Of a stretch of DNA of 64,000 nt, positions 52,893 to 64,000 are shown one piece after another; the first letter of the stretch is position 1; the number at the start of each line of letters is the position of its first letter. Source of the stretch: Isoetes taiwanensis (taxonomy: Eukaryota; Streptophyta; Lycopodiopsida; Isoetales; Isoetaceae). The notes beneath the pieces are model-generated. The model saw only the letters and a list, made by a program, of their open reading frames with translations, did not search any database and was not told where the DNA came from. The translations under genes and the position numbers were made by a program. Location: the NCBI GenBank assembly GCA_021234155.1, contig JAJEKV010000003.1, forward strand, positions 21,434,386 through 21,498,385, given 5' to 3'.

Positions 52893-52920
52893 GCCCAGCA
52901 ACGCTGGGCACCGTTACTAG
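52893..52920 (+). mobile_element. Helitron 3' terminus (hairpin + CTAG)
   Basis: 7-bp hairpin GCCCAGC/GCTGGGC, loop AAC, seven bases, CTAG, then T. Same architecture as the terminus at 60271-60299 with one compensatory pair change. Confidence 0.8.
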
Positions 52921-52953
52921 TATAATTGTATATATATAGTGATAATAGATAAT

Positions 52954-52954
<1 letters not shown>

Positions 52955-53037
<83 letters not shown>
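52955..53037. repeat. (AT)n tract, ~40 units
   Basis: Lies just after the Helitron terminus and the half-palindrome ATAATTGTATATATATA (52922). Confidence 0.95.
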
Positions 53038-53043
<6 letters not shown>

Positions 53044-53087
53044 GGAGAGGACGTGTACTGCGAGTAGTAAAAAAAAACGCAGGTGTT

Positions 53088-53370
53088 TTGGTCAAGGACA
53101 CGGTCGCCTCCACCTTGAGTGGAGAGGACCAGGTGCGCCGGGCCCAAACTCACCTTCATACCTTTCTGAGTACAATGTAGATTACAAAATTGAGGTGTCG
53201 TGTAGTCAAGGTCATATGTCGACTTCACCTTGAGTGGAGGGGACTCTATGTATCGGGGCTAGCGCGTCTCCAAAATCTTTATTGCAATTGAAACTTATAT
53301 AAGGGTCGTACTCGGGAAAGGGCATGGTCGGCTTCACCTTGAGTGAAGAGGACTAGGTGTCCGGGCCCAA
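53088..53370. repeat. ~110-bp tandem repeat x 3, each with a hairpin
   Basis: Units contain CTCCACCTTGAGTGGAG (53108), CTTCACCTTGAGTGGAG (53223) and CTTCACCTTGAGTGAAG (53332), each followed by AGGAC or GGGAC and CCGGGCC or CGGGGCT. Confidence 0.8.
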
Positions 53371-53379
53371 TTCTATCCA

Positions 53380-53404
53380 TTTAGGGTTTAGGGTTTAGGG
53401 TTTA
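53380..53404 (+). repeat. interstitial plant telomere repeat (TTTAGGG), ~3.5 units
   Basis: Three full TTTAGGG units plus TTTA. Short, so not a telomere, but it identifies the plant-type repeat. Confidence 0.9.
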
Positions 53405-56400
53405 TACTACCATATCAGCCGTTCAAACTATTGTGCAGTATATAGTACTTACCTTTTGTAATTGGCAGAGGGAACAAAATAGTTTGCGATTGTAAAAGAT
53501 GTATGGGGCTGAAGCGGCGACTTAGAACGGTTGTTGAAGACCATCTGATAAGATTTGGTACATTTGAACAACCCACCAGATCTGATGCTCGTCATGGATA
53601 TCAGGTTGGTATACAATGCCACGGTTCTATTGCGATAGCAATAGAACCGACATTCCTTGGATGGGGACACCCCATTTCGCACTCCCTATTTATTCAGCCT
53701 CTTTTCATTGTTTCGTCATCGGCATTCTCTTGAGCTAGTTTTTTCCTTCTCCTCTGTCTTACCAGCTTCTCCTTCACTTCTCTACTGGATTGAATCTGCA
53801 GCTTTGCTTCGATCCATTCAGGCTTTACTTCTACCGAATCATTTTGTTAAGCTTTTTAGATCTAATAGTTTTCCCATTCCCTTCTAGAGTCAAACCCTTT
53901 TTCTGTGATTTTTCCGTTTCATCTGGATCGAATTGGGGCTCTGGCCTGTGGATTTGAGCGCTGGTTGCATGTCATCATGATCCTTGTGGATGTGGTGTGC
54001 AGAGATTATGGCAGGATGTTTGTGTATGGCATGGCTGCCGTGGTTGCTTCCCAAGTCTTCAGATGGCCAGGGTCTGCATGCTCTAGATAGAGTGCCTTTT
54101 TGCTGACAATCCCTATCCGGTACCCTATTGAGCTCGGAGAGAGGCGGATGATGTTCCTGATGCCATGCTATGCTGAGGCGACCACAACAGATTTCGTTTG
54201 GTATAATTAGTACCAGAGATTTTTGTGCTAAGTGTAGTCTTTTTTTGCAGATGCAGATCCCACTGTGGGATCAAAGACCTCTGATTGTTCTTATTTCGTC
54301 ACCTTTTTTTTTTTTTTTATGGATGTGGGATCTGGGACTGAGTGATCTTGTCGGTGAACCACGTAAATGGTTCTTCTGAGTTGCCAGAAGTTTTGGGGGC
54401 GACTCTTGCTTAGATGCAGTATCTTTTATTGCTTTCGGTTTGCGCAGGTCTGGAGGTCATCTTGGAATCGATTTGACATGGCGGCACCAGGAGCTCGACT
54501 TTGAATTGAATGCTCTTTGGGATGGCTTTCCCTCACACCATGCTGGAAGTCGGTTTGATTTGCAAGTGCAGAATGCAGTTTGAGAGGAGATTAGTCAGCT
54601 CGAAGGTCATATAGTTCAAAAGCTCTGTGTACAACCAGATTCGGCTTAGAGGTCAGCTATAATCATTTTCTTTCATTTCTATTCTTGTGATCCAAAGCAG
54701 TAAGTATGGTTTTTTGCGTTGGTTGTGCCTTGGTATTGATCTTGTACCTGTAAATAAAATCCTTCCTCAATCGATCCCTGGCTGCAAAGATCACCGCCGA
54801 TCACAACCGCTTCCACCTACGTCGGTGTTACAGATTTTTGGAGGGATACTAGGAATTGGTTTCCCTTGTTCTTTCCCTTGGCTGGGGATACCGGGTCTCC
54901 ATTTCCCCTACAAGTTTATTCCTTGGATTTTTTCTAATGGTCATTTGCCTTCCTTTATTCTTCGGATTTTGTCTTTGACATTTTCCATATTGCTTCTTTT
55001 AAGCTTGTTGGTTCACGCCCCTTGGTTCTTGGACGCGCTTCACATTGTTCCTGTGTCGCTTGAGTATGGTTTCTTTTAGCATTGCGTTACTGCTAGCATT
55101 TTTTCACAGTTTCTTCTCGGATTAACAACAATGTTCTTTTTTCGGTTACGATCCTTTTCGACTACTATTGCATCTACATGTGCGCTATTCCAACGTCCTT
55201 TGACTAGGGGTGCCAAAACTGTAACATGCCTGGGCAAGGCCGAGTCTTCACGTTGTTGGAATGCGGTTACATTTGGAATGCCTGTTTAAGGTATGCGCTT
55301 TTGATATGTTTCCCACTTCTTTGAAAGTCGCCTTCGTATGGTTTCTAACCTCGTTTGTTTCGTGTATCCCTTACGTTTGTTGGTTTGTCCCTTATATGCA
55401 TTTTTTCTATCCTCGTTGAGTTGTATGGCCCTTACATATGTTCGATGGTGCCGTAGATCTCTCGCTTCGATGCCCTTGAATTATTCGACGTTGTTTTTAT
55501 CTTCTTTATTAAAATGGGATAGCATTGATATTTGTGCTGCTGTGCAGACGCATGCGGTGTTCTCTTCCCCGGTTGCGGCTCTTCTTGGTAGACGCAGCAT
55601 GCCCGGCATTCAATGTCAGTTTGAACTGCTTTGAAAAAAAAATTCGATGCAGGCGCTCTCCTTCTACGATTTCTGGGTTCTCGCTCCCTGCAAGTTCTTT
55701 TTTCCCCTCTATCATCTTGGCGCTAACTGGATAGCGTGATTCTTGAGATGGCATCTAACTGGGTCGTGATTCTTAAGTTGGATCGTCAAGAGTGAGTAAA
55801 GTTGAGATTGTATAACATAGCAAGTTTTCTCTTACAGCATTCCATCTGCAAGCAACCTTGCCTATTTTTCATTATGGCATTTCATCTGCACGCAACACAT
55901 CAGATTTTTTTATTTGTCTAACATGAACATTGAACAGGTTTTTTTTTTCCTTGATACTTGGTGATCGGTCACAAAGTTCAATGAGTAGCCAACAAGACGG
56001 GAGGCTATTACAGATCAGAGTGTTGGTGCAGATCAGAGCTTTGATGTCTAGCGTTGGTGCAGGTCAGAGCAGCTGGCTTTTATTGTGCATAGCATACGGT
56101 ATGATCCATGCACTATTCTCAAACGAATGCATTATTTTTAACGAATGCGGCACGCCAGCGAGATTCCATACAAATTTTAAAATTTGTTCAAGCCTCCTCT
56201 TTCTGTCTCTCAAATACCAAGACCAACTGCAGTGGCGTTTCTGTCTCATGGCCGAGACAACCTGGATGCCGCTTGAAGTCTTCTCCTTCAAAGGTAATGG
56301 ATGCAAAGTAATGCCAAGAGAGTATTTGAAAAATGATTCAAGCTATTTCTGATACGAAAACTGCAGATCATCGCTTCACCAGGGTTTTTGGAAAGCCTAG

Positions 56401-58258
56401 AGCGATCCTTGAAGATAATGGATGGAAGGTAATGGCATTGCAAGTTACATGTTCAGACTTATTGTTTCTACACGAATCTATGCCAAATCAAAGGTGAGCC
56501 TTTTCCTCTCTTATTTCCTTTGTTTGGAAACTTGCAGAACCCCGTTCATTAGCAGCTTGGAGTCATTGGTCTTCTCCTGCAAACAAGAGCGGCATCGTAG
56601 GTGTAAGTATTTCTTACCATTTGTATTTCTTTCGATTTGTATTTTCAATGCCATAGCACTGACTTACCATCCATTCTTCTTCTTTGGCTTAGGCTGTCAG
56701 CTAAACTGCGGATGGTGGCAGGTTTCAGAAAGCTTGACAGATCCTTCTCTCATAGAAACACCAGGGTCAATTTTATACCATCTTATCTTAGAGGTGTGCA
56801 TTTTATTGATCTGTTTGCTCTTGAAATATTTGTAATAATTATTCAGGATTGAAAATGCGCATATAAGCAGCACTATGTAATTCCTATGGTATCTTATGCA
56901 CCATCAGCCTTGAGCTGTTAGCGCACATGCTTGGAGTGGAGGTGGTGTCCAAAAGAACTTTAAATCTCTGCCTCAATCGTTCAGCTTCCTGCTATCTCAT
57001 CTTGGATACCAAGTGCTGGTTGCACTGCAGAACTATCTAAATTCCTTGCAGTTCAGCTGCATCAAAGAAAAAACGAGCTAGGGTCTTAGATAAACCATTT
57101 GGAACAAAATATGGCAAAGCTTTTGGTTCTGTGTGTTCATCCTTTGTGCGTATTTGATTGCATGTCTTAGTTCTTTTGGCATTTGCAGAAAGGGGTTAAA
57201 AAGGTTATGAATAGCTTGCTATATAGTTTTCCACATCTTTTGAACTCCTTCCTTGCACGATTAAAACATTGCACAATATGCTTACTACTGTTTTTCTTTA
57301 TGTTCTGCAATTTTGCAGATTAGGGGCCTTAGTATTGCTTATACAATATTCTGAAGGACTTGCTGTGGACTTTGGTAAGCATGTCAAATAATGTTTTCTT
57401 CTTGGAATTTATCCAGCACATTTTCTCATGCAGCAGAATACAAGTGTTTCAGAATACAAGTGTATCAGCTGTAAGCTGCCAACATAAGGTAAAGTACAAC
57501 ACCTTTTTTGGCATATTCTGCAAGAGAAAGGATGCTTTGTAATGTGCGCTGTGACATTGTTCTTCAGCAGGAATATCAAAGTCTTTTACCTCATCACATT
57601 TGGTGAGTTTCATGTCTTCTTATGCCAAGTACTGGACATAAGTATTTTACTATGATCGGTGTCAATATGCTTGCTCATGAATGTAATAAAGAGGGGGCCT
57701 AGATTATTTCTTGCTCTATTCTATTCTATCTTTTCGTGCACACTAAACATTTTCTGGCTTTTATCCGTACTGATTTTCTTATTGGGTTAGGGCATTTCAT
57801 GCATTATTGCAGAGATCTATTCCAAAGTTTGCATTTTTTAAGGGCTCCGCGTTTTGTTCTTATACATTTTGTATTGCTCTTTTCGAGTTACAGAGGAGAG
57901 CAATATGAGTTTAGGAAAATTGGGTTCATGGTAATACTGCATTGATCCATTTTCTACATTGTGCATGCCTAGAAGCGTCATGTGAGGAATGCTTGATTTC
58001 TGTTTGTAGAATGAATAGAAAGTAAAAACGTGAAGGATACATACAGTTTCTAAGATGTGATGTAGGGCAAGTAAATTTGATATAGTTTTTCCTGTGTGAG
58101 TTTGAATTCGGCATTGAACTTCAAGTTTTTTAGATGTCATTTCAGGATCTCATTGTTTCGCGGTCAGCACAAGACTTACATTCTATCACATGCACAAATG
58201 GCAAAGTAACATCTAATGGATTGTTTAGACGAAGACATATTGTAAATTGCAGATTTGT
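53405..58258. other. T-rich region with possible + strand exon remnants
   Basis: Candidate exons on +: 53503-53600 (KRRLRTVVEDHLIRFGTFEQ) and 54450-54580 (GGHLGIDLTWRHQELDFELN). Many T-rich tracts followed by AG suggest retained introns of captured genes. None recognised; the longer frames are T-rich and not convincing. Confidence 0.3.
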
Positions 58259-58381
58259 ATTTTTCAAATTTTGTTATGTAACACAAGAAAATATTCCTGA
58301 AAATATTACAATATTCTTCTTGTTGTTATGTTGTGTTACATAACAATATCTTCTTGTGTTACATAACAAAATTTGAAAAAT
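58259..58381. repeat. perfect 31-bp inverted repeat (foldback, 123 bp)
   Basis: 58259-58289 (begins ATTTTTCAAATTTTG) is the exact complement of 58351-58381, with a 61-bp spacer. Part of the arm (TTGTGTTACATAAC) recurs in the spacer at 58331. Size fits a MITE or a microRNA-like precursor. Confidence 0.9.
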
Positions 58382-59902
58382 ATTTTCATACAACACAAGA
58401 AGACAACACAAGAAGATATTGCATGATCGGTTGTGAGGCAAAATCCTAGATTTGTTTGCATAATTTGTATCATGTACATTTATTTTTAGACGAGTATTGT
58501 AATTTGAGACCATATTGCAATCCTAATTGTTATGTCTATATTTCCCACATGTTAACCCTAACGAATATGCTGATTTATTGCATGTATGCAATGGTTATGA
58601 TTATCTTTTACAAGTTCACCAACACATTGCTTTTGTTAACTATTTGTTCTCCCTATGTGATGATAATTACAACCTCAAGCCATAATGACTCAAAGGTCCA
58701 AGTACCCATAATTTGAGTCCCATAACTCCATCCATACCTCAACATGCTTTTATCCACATATATGCTATATCGCTTTTAGTATCGTTTTTTCCATGTATTT
58801 ATAGCGTTTGGTTCATCTTTTATTGGAAACCATTGATGTGGGGAATATTCCTAGCATTGTGCCAGATCAACGGCCACTATATTTTTGAGAGAAAAAATAG
58901 AAGCCAGTGTCAATGGTGCAAAACGAACCTATGGTTCAAGCCAAAATAAAGAAGTAACATAAAAAAACCCAGTGATGACCATGACTTTGCGGCAGAATAA
59001 ACGGGTAGAGCCTTCTGCCTTCTTCACAGCCGTCCGAATCCCTGCACTCCGACACAACCTAAAGAAACCAGAAAATATTTTGTGCAGAATGGCCCTTCCT
59101 GCATTTGCATATTCGCTCTGAGTTCGATTCCGGTAGCCCTCACTTGTCTCTCAAACAAAAACGCTGCTGCACAACAAATTCTTGGGTCTATTGTCATGAT
59201 TTTTGCAATAGAACACAACAAACTACTGATTCGTGTCAATTCTAGCGGTAGGCAGCCTATTTCGGTCGATTCTTAGGATGCCAGGTTACGGAAACAAGAT
59301 TTCAGTGGAGATCTACCCCAGGAAGATCAGAGTCTGCTTGGCTACCCTGTTACAGAAGTCGAGAGGCTGTTTCAAGCCTCCAAGTTCTTCACAGAGAGGA
59401 CGAAATCTGCAAAACAGAGATCCGTGGTGGGAAACGATCATAGCAACTGCATGCAAATGCACAGACATGGCTGTTCACATTCTGGCAGGGGACGAAAACC
59501 TATACTCTGTTTTACCTCCCTTGCACTTTAGCAACACAACCAGCCTGCCATCTGAAATACGGACACCCGGATGCCTAAACACTAACCCCTGTAAGAAATA
59601 AACACACAAGAAATCCCCCACAGCCAGCTTCCAAGTCCGGCATGCCCACGCCCAGGAGGTCCTCACCTGTCCGCTGCCCAGCCGCCTTCACATGCATTCC
59701 AAATTTGGACCAACTGCGCCTTCGCAAAGAAATCCACGAAAAAAGCGAGTTGCAAAGCACCCAAAATAGCAATAACCATTCAAGCTCCTCTCAGATGGCA
59801 AATTATACCCTTTTCAATACAATACTATACGGAAATCATAGGCCAAACCACTGCCTGAAAACCCTCCCCAACCCCAAAACGAAAACAGCATACTATATAA
59901 CG
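58382..59902. other. no supported gene
   Basis: The 40-bp sequence from 58723 (starts AACTCCATCCATACCTC) recurs at 59936. 59082-59600 (+) has frames of 60-120 codons but no recognised domain. Confidence 0.3.
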
Positions 59903-60015
59903 ATACCCAACACATATCTTATGCTTTTACTCCACAACTCCATCCATACCTCAACATGCTTTTATCCACATATATAAAGACACCCAACACATATCTTATG
60001 CTTTTACTCCAATTG
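59903..60015. repeat. 78-bp spaced direct repeat
   Basis: ACCCAACACATATCTTATGC occurs at 59904 and 59982, followed in both by TTTTACTCCA. Confidence 0.85.
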
Positions 60016-60270
60016 CAATTGTGTTTATTACACATTGGTTATGCTATCTAGGACATGACAAACACCAAGTAATGTCAACTCTATGTAATCCAACACCATC
60101 CATGCACTCCATCATCTACCCATTCTAATCCATTTTATGCATTCCACTGTTCCTACCCATTCCATGGTTAATGCCTGACCTCTCTAAACCATTGATACTC
60201 CATTACTTTTATGGATACGGTCACATCTATAGCTCTTTACATCTATCCATTCCACACGTCCAGGACTAAT

Positions 60271-60299
60271 GCCCGGCATCGCCGGGCACACGTTTCTAG
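60271..60299 (+). mobile_element. second Helitron 3' terminus
   Basis: GCCCGGC-ATC-GCCGGGC (60271-60287), then eight bases, CTAG (60296-60299), then T. Closely related to the terminus at 52893-52920. Its 5' partner was not identified; it may begin after 53040. Confidence 0.8.
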
Positions 60300-60300
60300 T

Positions 60301-61860
60301 CATAATAATGATGGTTGGTATTTCATGGATTTCGTCTGACTGTCTTTGTGTTAGGTTGCATGAACCACTATGGGTTGTGCACTTTTTTGGAAATCAAGTT
60401 TTTATAGATTGGAATGCCCCTCAAATGCATGTTTTGCCTCCTCTTAGCACTAGGGTGAATTGTCATAGGTTGGCACAGTTAACATCGTGCTCAATTATTA
60501 GTGCGGCTCATTATGGTGGTTAATCATTGTACTGTCAACATTGGTTTGGTTGCATAATTCCTCAAATTCTTCTCTTTGTTTCTCCTTACCTCGAAATGGT
60601 TCCAATGTCCCATGGCCCCATTATCCTGACATCTGTAGTTCGCATTAACAAGGGGTGCTTGCTTCACGTAGTTTAATGAGCTATTATGTCAATTATAGTT
60701 TCTCATTTTCTCGACGTGGTTTCGTTGTGCTGTGATTGCTTTACATAGTTTCTTGAGTTGTTTGTCACTTTTGGATTTTGTTATATGGGGGTTTTAGGGT
60801 GATCCCTTTTGTTTTGAATTTTTCTCTAGTACCATCTAGTCGAACCCCTCTCTTTATTTCTTTAATTTTCTTTTGTTGGATTGCCACATTTGCAACACCT
60901 TCTCCGTTTTTTCTCATTCCAGTGAACATGTTTGGGCATGGTGTTTTAACATTTGGCTAGGATTGGTGTGGTTTGGCTATATGATGGTCTTGTATCCCTT
61001 CGCCCTTTCCTTCGGTAGGTCAAATATACTTCATATTCAGCAGCTTCCTTCGATATTTGTTCTCTGCTATGCTCATGTTACTTTAGTTGTTTCTTGTTGC
61101 TTTTTTCCTATTTGCTCTTTAGTCGTATTTGCGCCAATTATTCATCGTGCTCCACTTATATTTTTCATGGGTCCTTTTCCTCGTGCATACCACCTATTCT
61201 TCTAATCCTGTCGCCGTTCTCTTTTTGCTTATGAGCATTTTTTGCTTCAAAAATCCGTCTTTTCTATTGGTATGTTCCTTGTGGCTTGCATGTCTATAGT
61301 TACTGGTGGTCTTGCATGTTTTTCGGAGTTGTTTATGATCATTTACATTAGATAATGTGTCTAGGTTATGCTCTTGTTCAGCAAACATCTGGTGTGAATG
61401 GAAGGTTTCGGAGAATTTTTTTGGTCCTCTTTCACAAGTTATGGGATTTATAGTTATTGCTAACTCGTATTATATCATTACGTGATTTGTTGGTTTGTTG
61501 AATTTTTTCGTGACAGACGGTCTACTCTCTTCATTCTGACGTGCTTGTATTTTCCATTTGGTACTATTTTCATTTGCCTCATCACTTCCATTAGTTTTGT
61601 ATTTCTCTATTATTTCTCGTCTTCTTTTTCCTATTTTACTCCAATGACTCCATGACACTTTGTCCAGCTTCTAGTGCCTTTGCCCGCATACTCATTATTA
61701 TATTTGGCTATGGTGTCAACAATTTTGGGTGCTCAATATTTTGGGTATCGTGGTTGTTCCTTTGTATTGCCCTCACAGGTTCGTTCCAGATTGCAGGTTA
61801 TGATCCATTCTGGTGGTCCCATGTGTTCTATGAATTTGTCAGTGCTTAGTAATTTTTTAC
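60301..61860. other. T-rich region, no supported gene
   Basis: Frames of 60-110 codons on + are T-rich and unrecognised. Confidence 0.35.
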
Positions 61861-61867
61861 TATGCAA

Positions 61868-62345
61868 GTTCGTTCCCCCCAAAAAAAAAGAAAAAAATAA
61901 AAAATAAAAAAATGGAAGGACGTAAGACTTTATTAATCATACTCAACAATAATGATGATGATGGAATTTAAAATGATAGAATGCCTATACATGAATAAAA
62001 ATCCAGAGAATAAATAGAACCCAACTAAGCAGAGCCACCCATCTAAGCATGATAATAAAATGCAAGCCAAAACACTTCTTCTCATAGCAAAGAGGAAATG
62101 ATATTGTCTATATAATAGTAATTGTTTAATGATATGATGAGCAAGATGTCCCATGTTGGGCAACCAAATCTTCAATCTGGTCAATAGACAAACCAAATAA
62201 TGTAGGGGAAACTGGGCAGCCTTGATGTACCCGTACAATAATACTGAGAAGTTTATCTAATAGGGATATGCATGCAACCAATTTTTTGGAAAGCCTATAC
62301 ACAACATTATATGACTCATGCGGAACAACAAATTGCGACATTCTC
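61868..62345 (-). pseudogene. decayed LINE (non-LTR) reverse-transcriptase fragment and tail
   Basis: The - frame at 62341-62126 contains VHQGCPVSPTLFGLSIDQIE, matching motif B of plant LINE reverse transcriptases (usual form QGCPLSPTLFGL-x-IDELE). Downstream (towards 61930) the frame is broken. Near 61935 AATAAAGTC and then a T-rich run with GGGGGGAACGAA mark a probable 3' tail. 5'-truncated and inactive. Confidence 0.75.
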
Positions 62346-62434
62346 CTCCATAACTTCTCTTCAAGGAAACTTTTGTAAAATTCACAAAATATAAGAAAAA
62401 AAATAATAGAAAGAAGGAAAGAATGATTTTTATT

Positions 62435-62721
62435 GTCCCCGCCCTGAAGGGCTTTCGAGGGAAAAAACGTGGCAGTAATAAGAATGATGTCAAACTGTAC
62501 AGATGTACATCATCATGAAATATATTTCACGATGATGTATATATCTACAGTATGTATATAATAAGAATATTGTCAAACTATACAGATATACATCATCATG
62601 TCAAACTGTAGATATATACATCATCATGAAATATATTTCATGATGATGTATATTTGTACAGTTTGACATCATTCTTATTACTGCCACGTTTTTTCCCTCG
62701 AAAACCTTTCGCGGCGGGGAC
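62435..62721. repeat. near-perfect inverted repeat, ~95-bp arms
   Basis: 62435-62529 (begins GTCCCCGCCC) and 62627-62721 are reverse complements with about six mismatches. The centre holds two more copies of TACATCATCATG in either orientation. One arm is also related to 52495-52560. Palindromic MITE or head-to-head insertion of a small element. Confidence 0.9.
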
Positions 62722-62728
62722 GATATAT

Positions 62729-62821
62729 ATACATACATACATACATACATACATACATACATACATACATACATACATACATACATACATACATACATAC
62801 ATACATACATACATACATACA

Positions 62822-62852
<31 letters not shown>
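62729..62852. repeat. (ATAC)n microsatellite, ~30 units
   Basis: Uninterrupted ATAC tetranucleotides next to the inverted repeat. Confidence 0.97.
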
Positions 62853-62854
<2 letters not shown>

Positions 62855-63192
62855 TTAATGGTTGGCAGAGGCCACACGGACAATCAACATGCTTAGAAAT
62901 ATGATAGGATCTCAATAAACATGGAGATCATAGAAGTTAAAAGCCAAGTAAAAAAAAGAAAAAGCTTAGCAGAAGAATATGACCAAGCAAGTACATATTT
63001 GCTTCCAGATTAATACAATAATGTAAGCAATGAAAATAATGCTGTTTGAATCTTCATTTCTGCTTAAACCTATGTATACTTAAGACTTTGCAACTCTGTA
63101 AGTCCTTAAGTGTCAGGAAGCTCACCAGATAGAAAGTTCCAGCTTACCTTTCTGCAAATTCCAAGTGAATACAAAATGGAATGAGATATTTT
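62853..63192. other. no gene seen
   Basis: A-rich unique sequence. Nothing recognised. Confidence 0.4.
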
Positions 63193-63441
63193 TCAAACTG
63201 GTTTATCAACCAAGTGATTATGAATTGGGAGATGATGCTTACAGTTTGTCAATGAAAATAGCAGGCCCATGAATAAAATCGAACTTATACCTATAGTTAT
63301 GCCACAGCTCAGAAGCCATATCTTCTCCAAAGGAGCCTCATAATCCACTTTCGCCATGCCACCATAATGCCACTCTTGCAGCAATTTCTGGGCTGAATGG
63401 CAAAGATCTAGAATAGCAAAGATTAATAGCATTAAAGACAC
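63193..63441 (-). pseudogene. coding fragment, unidentified
   Basis: On the - strand a second frame gives PEIAARVALWWHGESGL, a stop, then GEDMASELWHNYRYKFDFIH and GPAIFIDKL ending at a TAA near 63237. The peptide composition (W, H, Y, F rich) looks like a real protein end with one internal stop, and differs from the longer frame on the same strand. Family not recognised. Confidence 0.4.
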
Positions 63442-63769
63442 GGCTTCGGATTATACTGTTCAATGTTTGCAGTACCAGATGGGGCTCATACTAAAGGTCA
63501 CGTTGGTGCCAGCACATGTAATACTTACAGCTGAAGAAAAGGAATTTCTTCTTGCAAAGATGCAGATCAACTTGCTAATGCACAAAGAAAATCTTAAAAC
63601 TTGCATGTTTGGATAGAAAATCTCAATCGAGTTAATAACATCGCCTACTGCCAGTTGATATGGGTATAATTCCTGAAACCATAGACCATATACTTAAAAT
63701 AATTGAATGGATTGTTATATATAAAAAAAAAAATTTAAGATAAAAAAAAAAAATAAATAAAAAATCATG

Positions 63770-63900
63770 TTAGCTTACTGGTTAGATTGGTTAAAGTAGT
63801 CTTATTAGAATATTGATTTATTTTGATAGACGTTCGAGCCCCCGTATTTCATATTCTAAAACCTAGGCGAAGCCGTATAGAGGCCCCATATTCCATCAAA
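63770..63900 (+). mobile_element. tRNA-like SINE promoter region
   Basis: TGGTTAGATTGG (63779-63790) resembles a pol III A box and GTTCGAGCC (63832-63840) matches the B box at tRNA-like spacing. It follows A-rich tracts (63720-63760). No full tRNA cloverleaf was seen. Downstream limit uncertain. Confidence 0.5.
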
Positions 63901-64000
63901 ACCATAGGCAAACTCTTATTTGACATTTCAAAATAATAGTTGTCCCTCTGATTCCAGAGTTACTTGAGCAGCTACAAGGTGTATGATACTTCACGAAAAT

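Larger units (their letters stand above)
42712..52920 (+). mobile_element. candidate Helitron, ~10.2 kb, carrying gene fragments
   Basis: The 3' end is well supported: hairpin GCCCAGC-AAC-GCTGGGC (52893-52909), then CTAG (52917-52920), followed by T. The 5' end is a guess: TCTTTGTACTATAATGGGG at 42712, shared with 13692. Inside are an ARP4 fragment and a triplicated exon, both on the - strand. No Rep/helicase was seen, so it would be non-autonomous. It is not certain that the two ends belong together. Confidence 0.45.

Noticed and set aside
53380-53404. Chromosome end
   Set aside because: Only about 3.5 TTTAGGG units inside unrelated sequence; interstitial.
56422-56835. 137-residue + strand protein, and similar T-rich frames at 54687-61205
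   Set aside because: Rich in F, L, S and I because of T-rich DNA; no motifs.

Overview
This is nuclear DNA of a land plant, and almost all of it is mobile-element and repeat sequence. The plant assignment rests on a short run of TTTAGGG-type telomere repeat (about 53380-53404), a PPR-protein E-domain fragment, plant-style fragments of an MSI1/RBBP4-type WD40 protein and of actin-related protein 4, plant-type introns, and Helitron ends. The repeat load and an uncaptured, largely intact Penelope-like reverse transcriptase suggest a large, repeat-rich genome, perhaps a non-seed plant such as a fern or lycophyte. That last step is inference only. No intact ordinary host gene was found.

Layout. 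1-1665: a 19-bp minisatellite. 1849-3247: a 1.4-kb inverted repeat with 0.57-kb arms. 3410-4460: two blocks of ~160-bp tandem repeats. 4663-12840: a candidate 8.2-kb cut-and-paste transposon, defined here by imperfect 27-bp terminal inverted repeats and an AACA flank on both sides. It holds two convergent, decayed genes: a transposase-like gene on + and a multi-exon gene of unknown function on -, the latter with an exon/intron unit duplicated about four times. 12870-13525: CpG-rich repeats, a TATA box and a coding first exon cut off by a long (AT)n tract. 13688-22370: dispersed repeats, a degenerate AGATTC-rich tract and AT palindromes.

22372-32436 is the most interesting unit: a ~10-kb Penelope-like retroelement. 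Two ~2.6-kb direct repeats (pseudo-LTRs), nearly identical, flank a core. The 5' repeat carries exon 1 of a two-exon gene (705 aa in total, exon 2 lying in the core). The core then encodes a 697-aa reverse transcriptase with all catalytic motifs intact and no GIY-YIG nuclease domain visible. A diverged third copy (33.6-35.46 kb) has kept exon 1, an intronic RNA stem with compensatory base changes across a splice-like AG/GT junction, and a structured 3' end running into (AT)n. This suggests selection on RNA structure.

35460-60300: Helitron-like territory. Two related 3' termini (hairpin plus CTAG|T) end at 52920 and 60299, with candidate 5' ends near 35463 and 42710. Between them lie decayed host-gene fragments (MSI-like, PPR, ARP4) and internally triplicated exons, as expected for gene capture. 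60300-64000: a decayed LINE reverse-transcriptase fragment, a 287-bp near-palindrome followed by (ATAC)n, an unidentified coding fragment and a tRNA-like SINE promoter.
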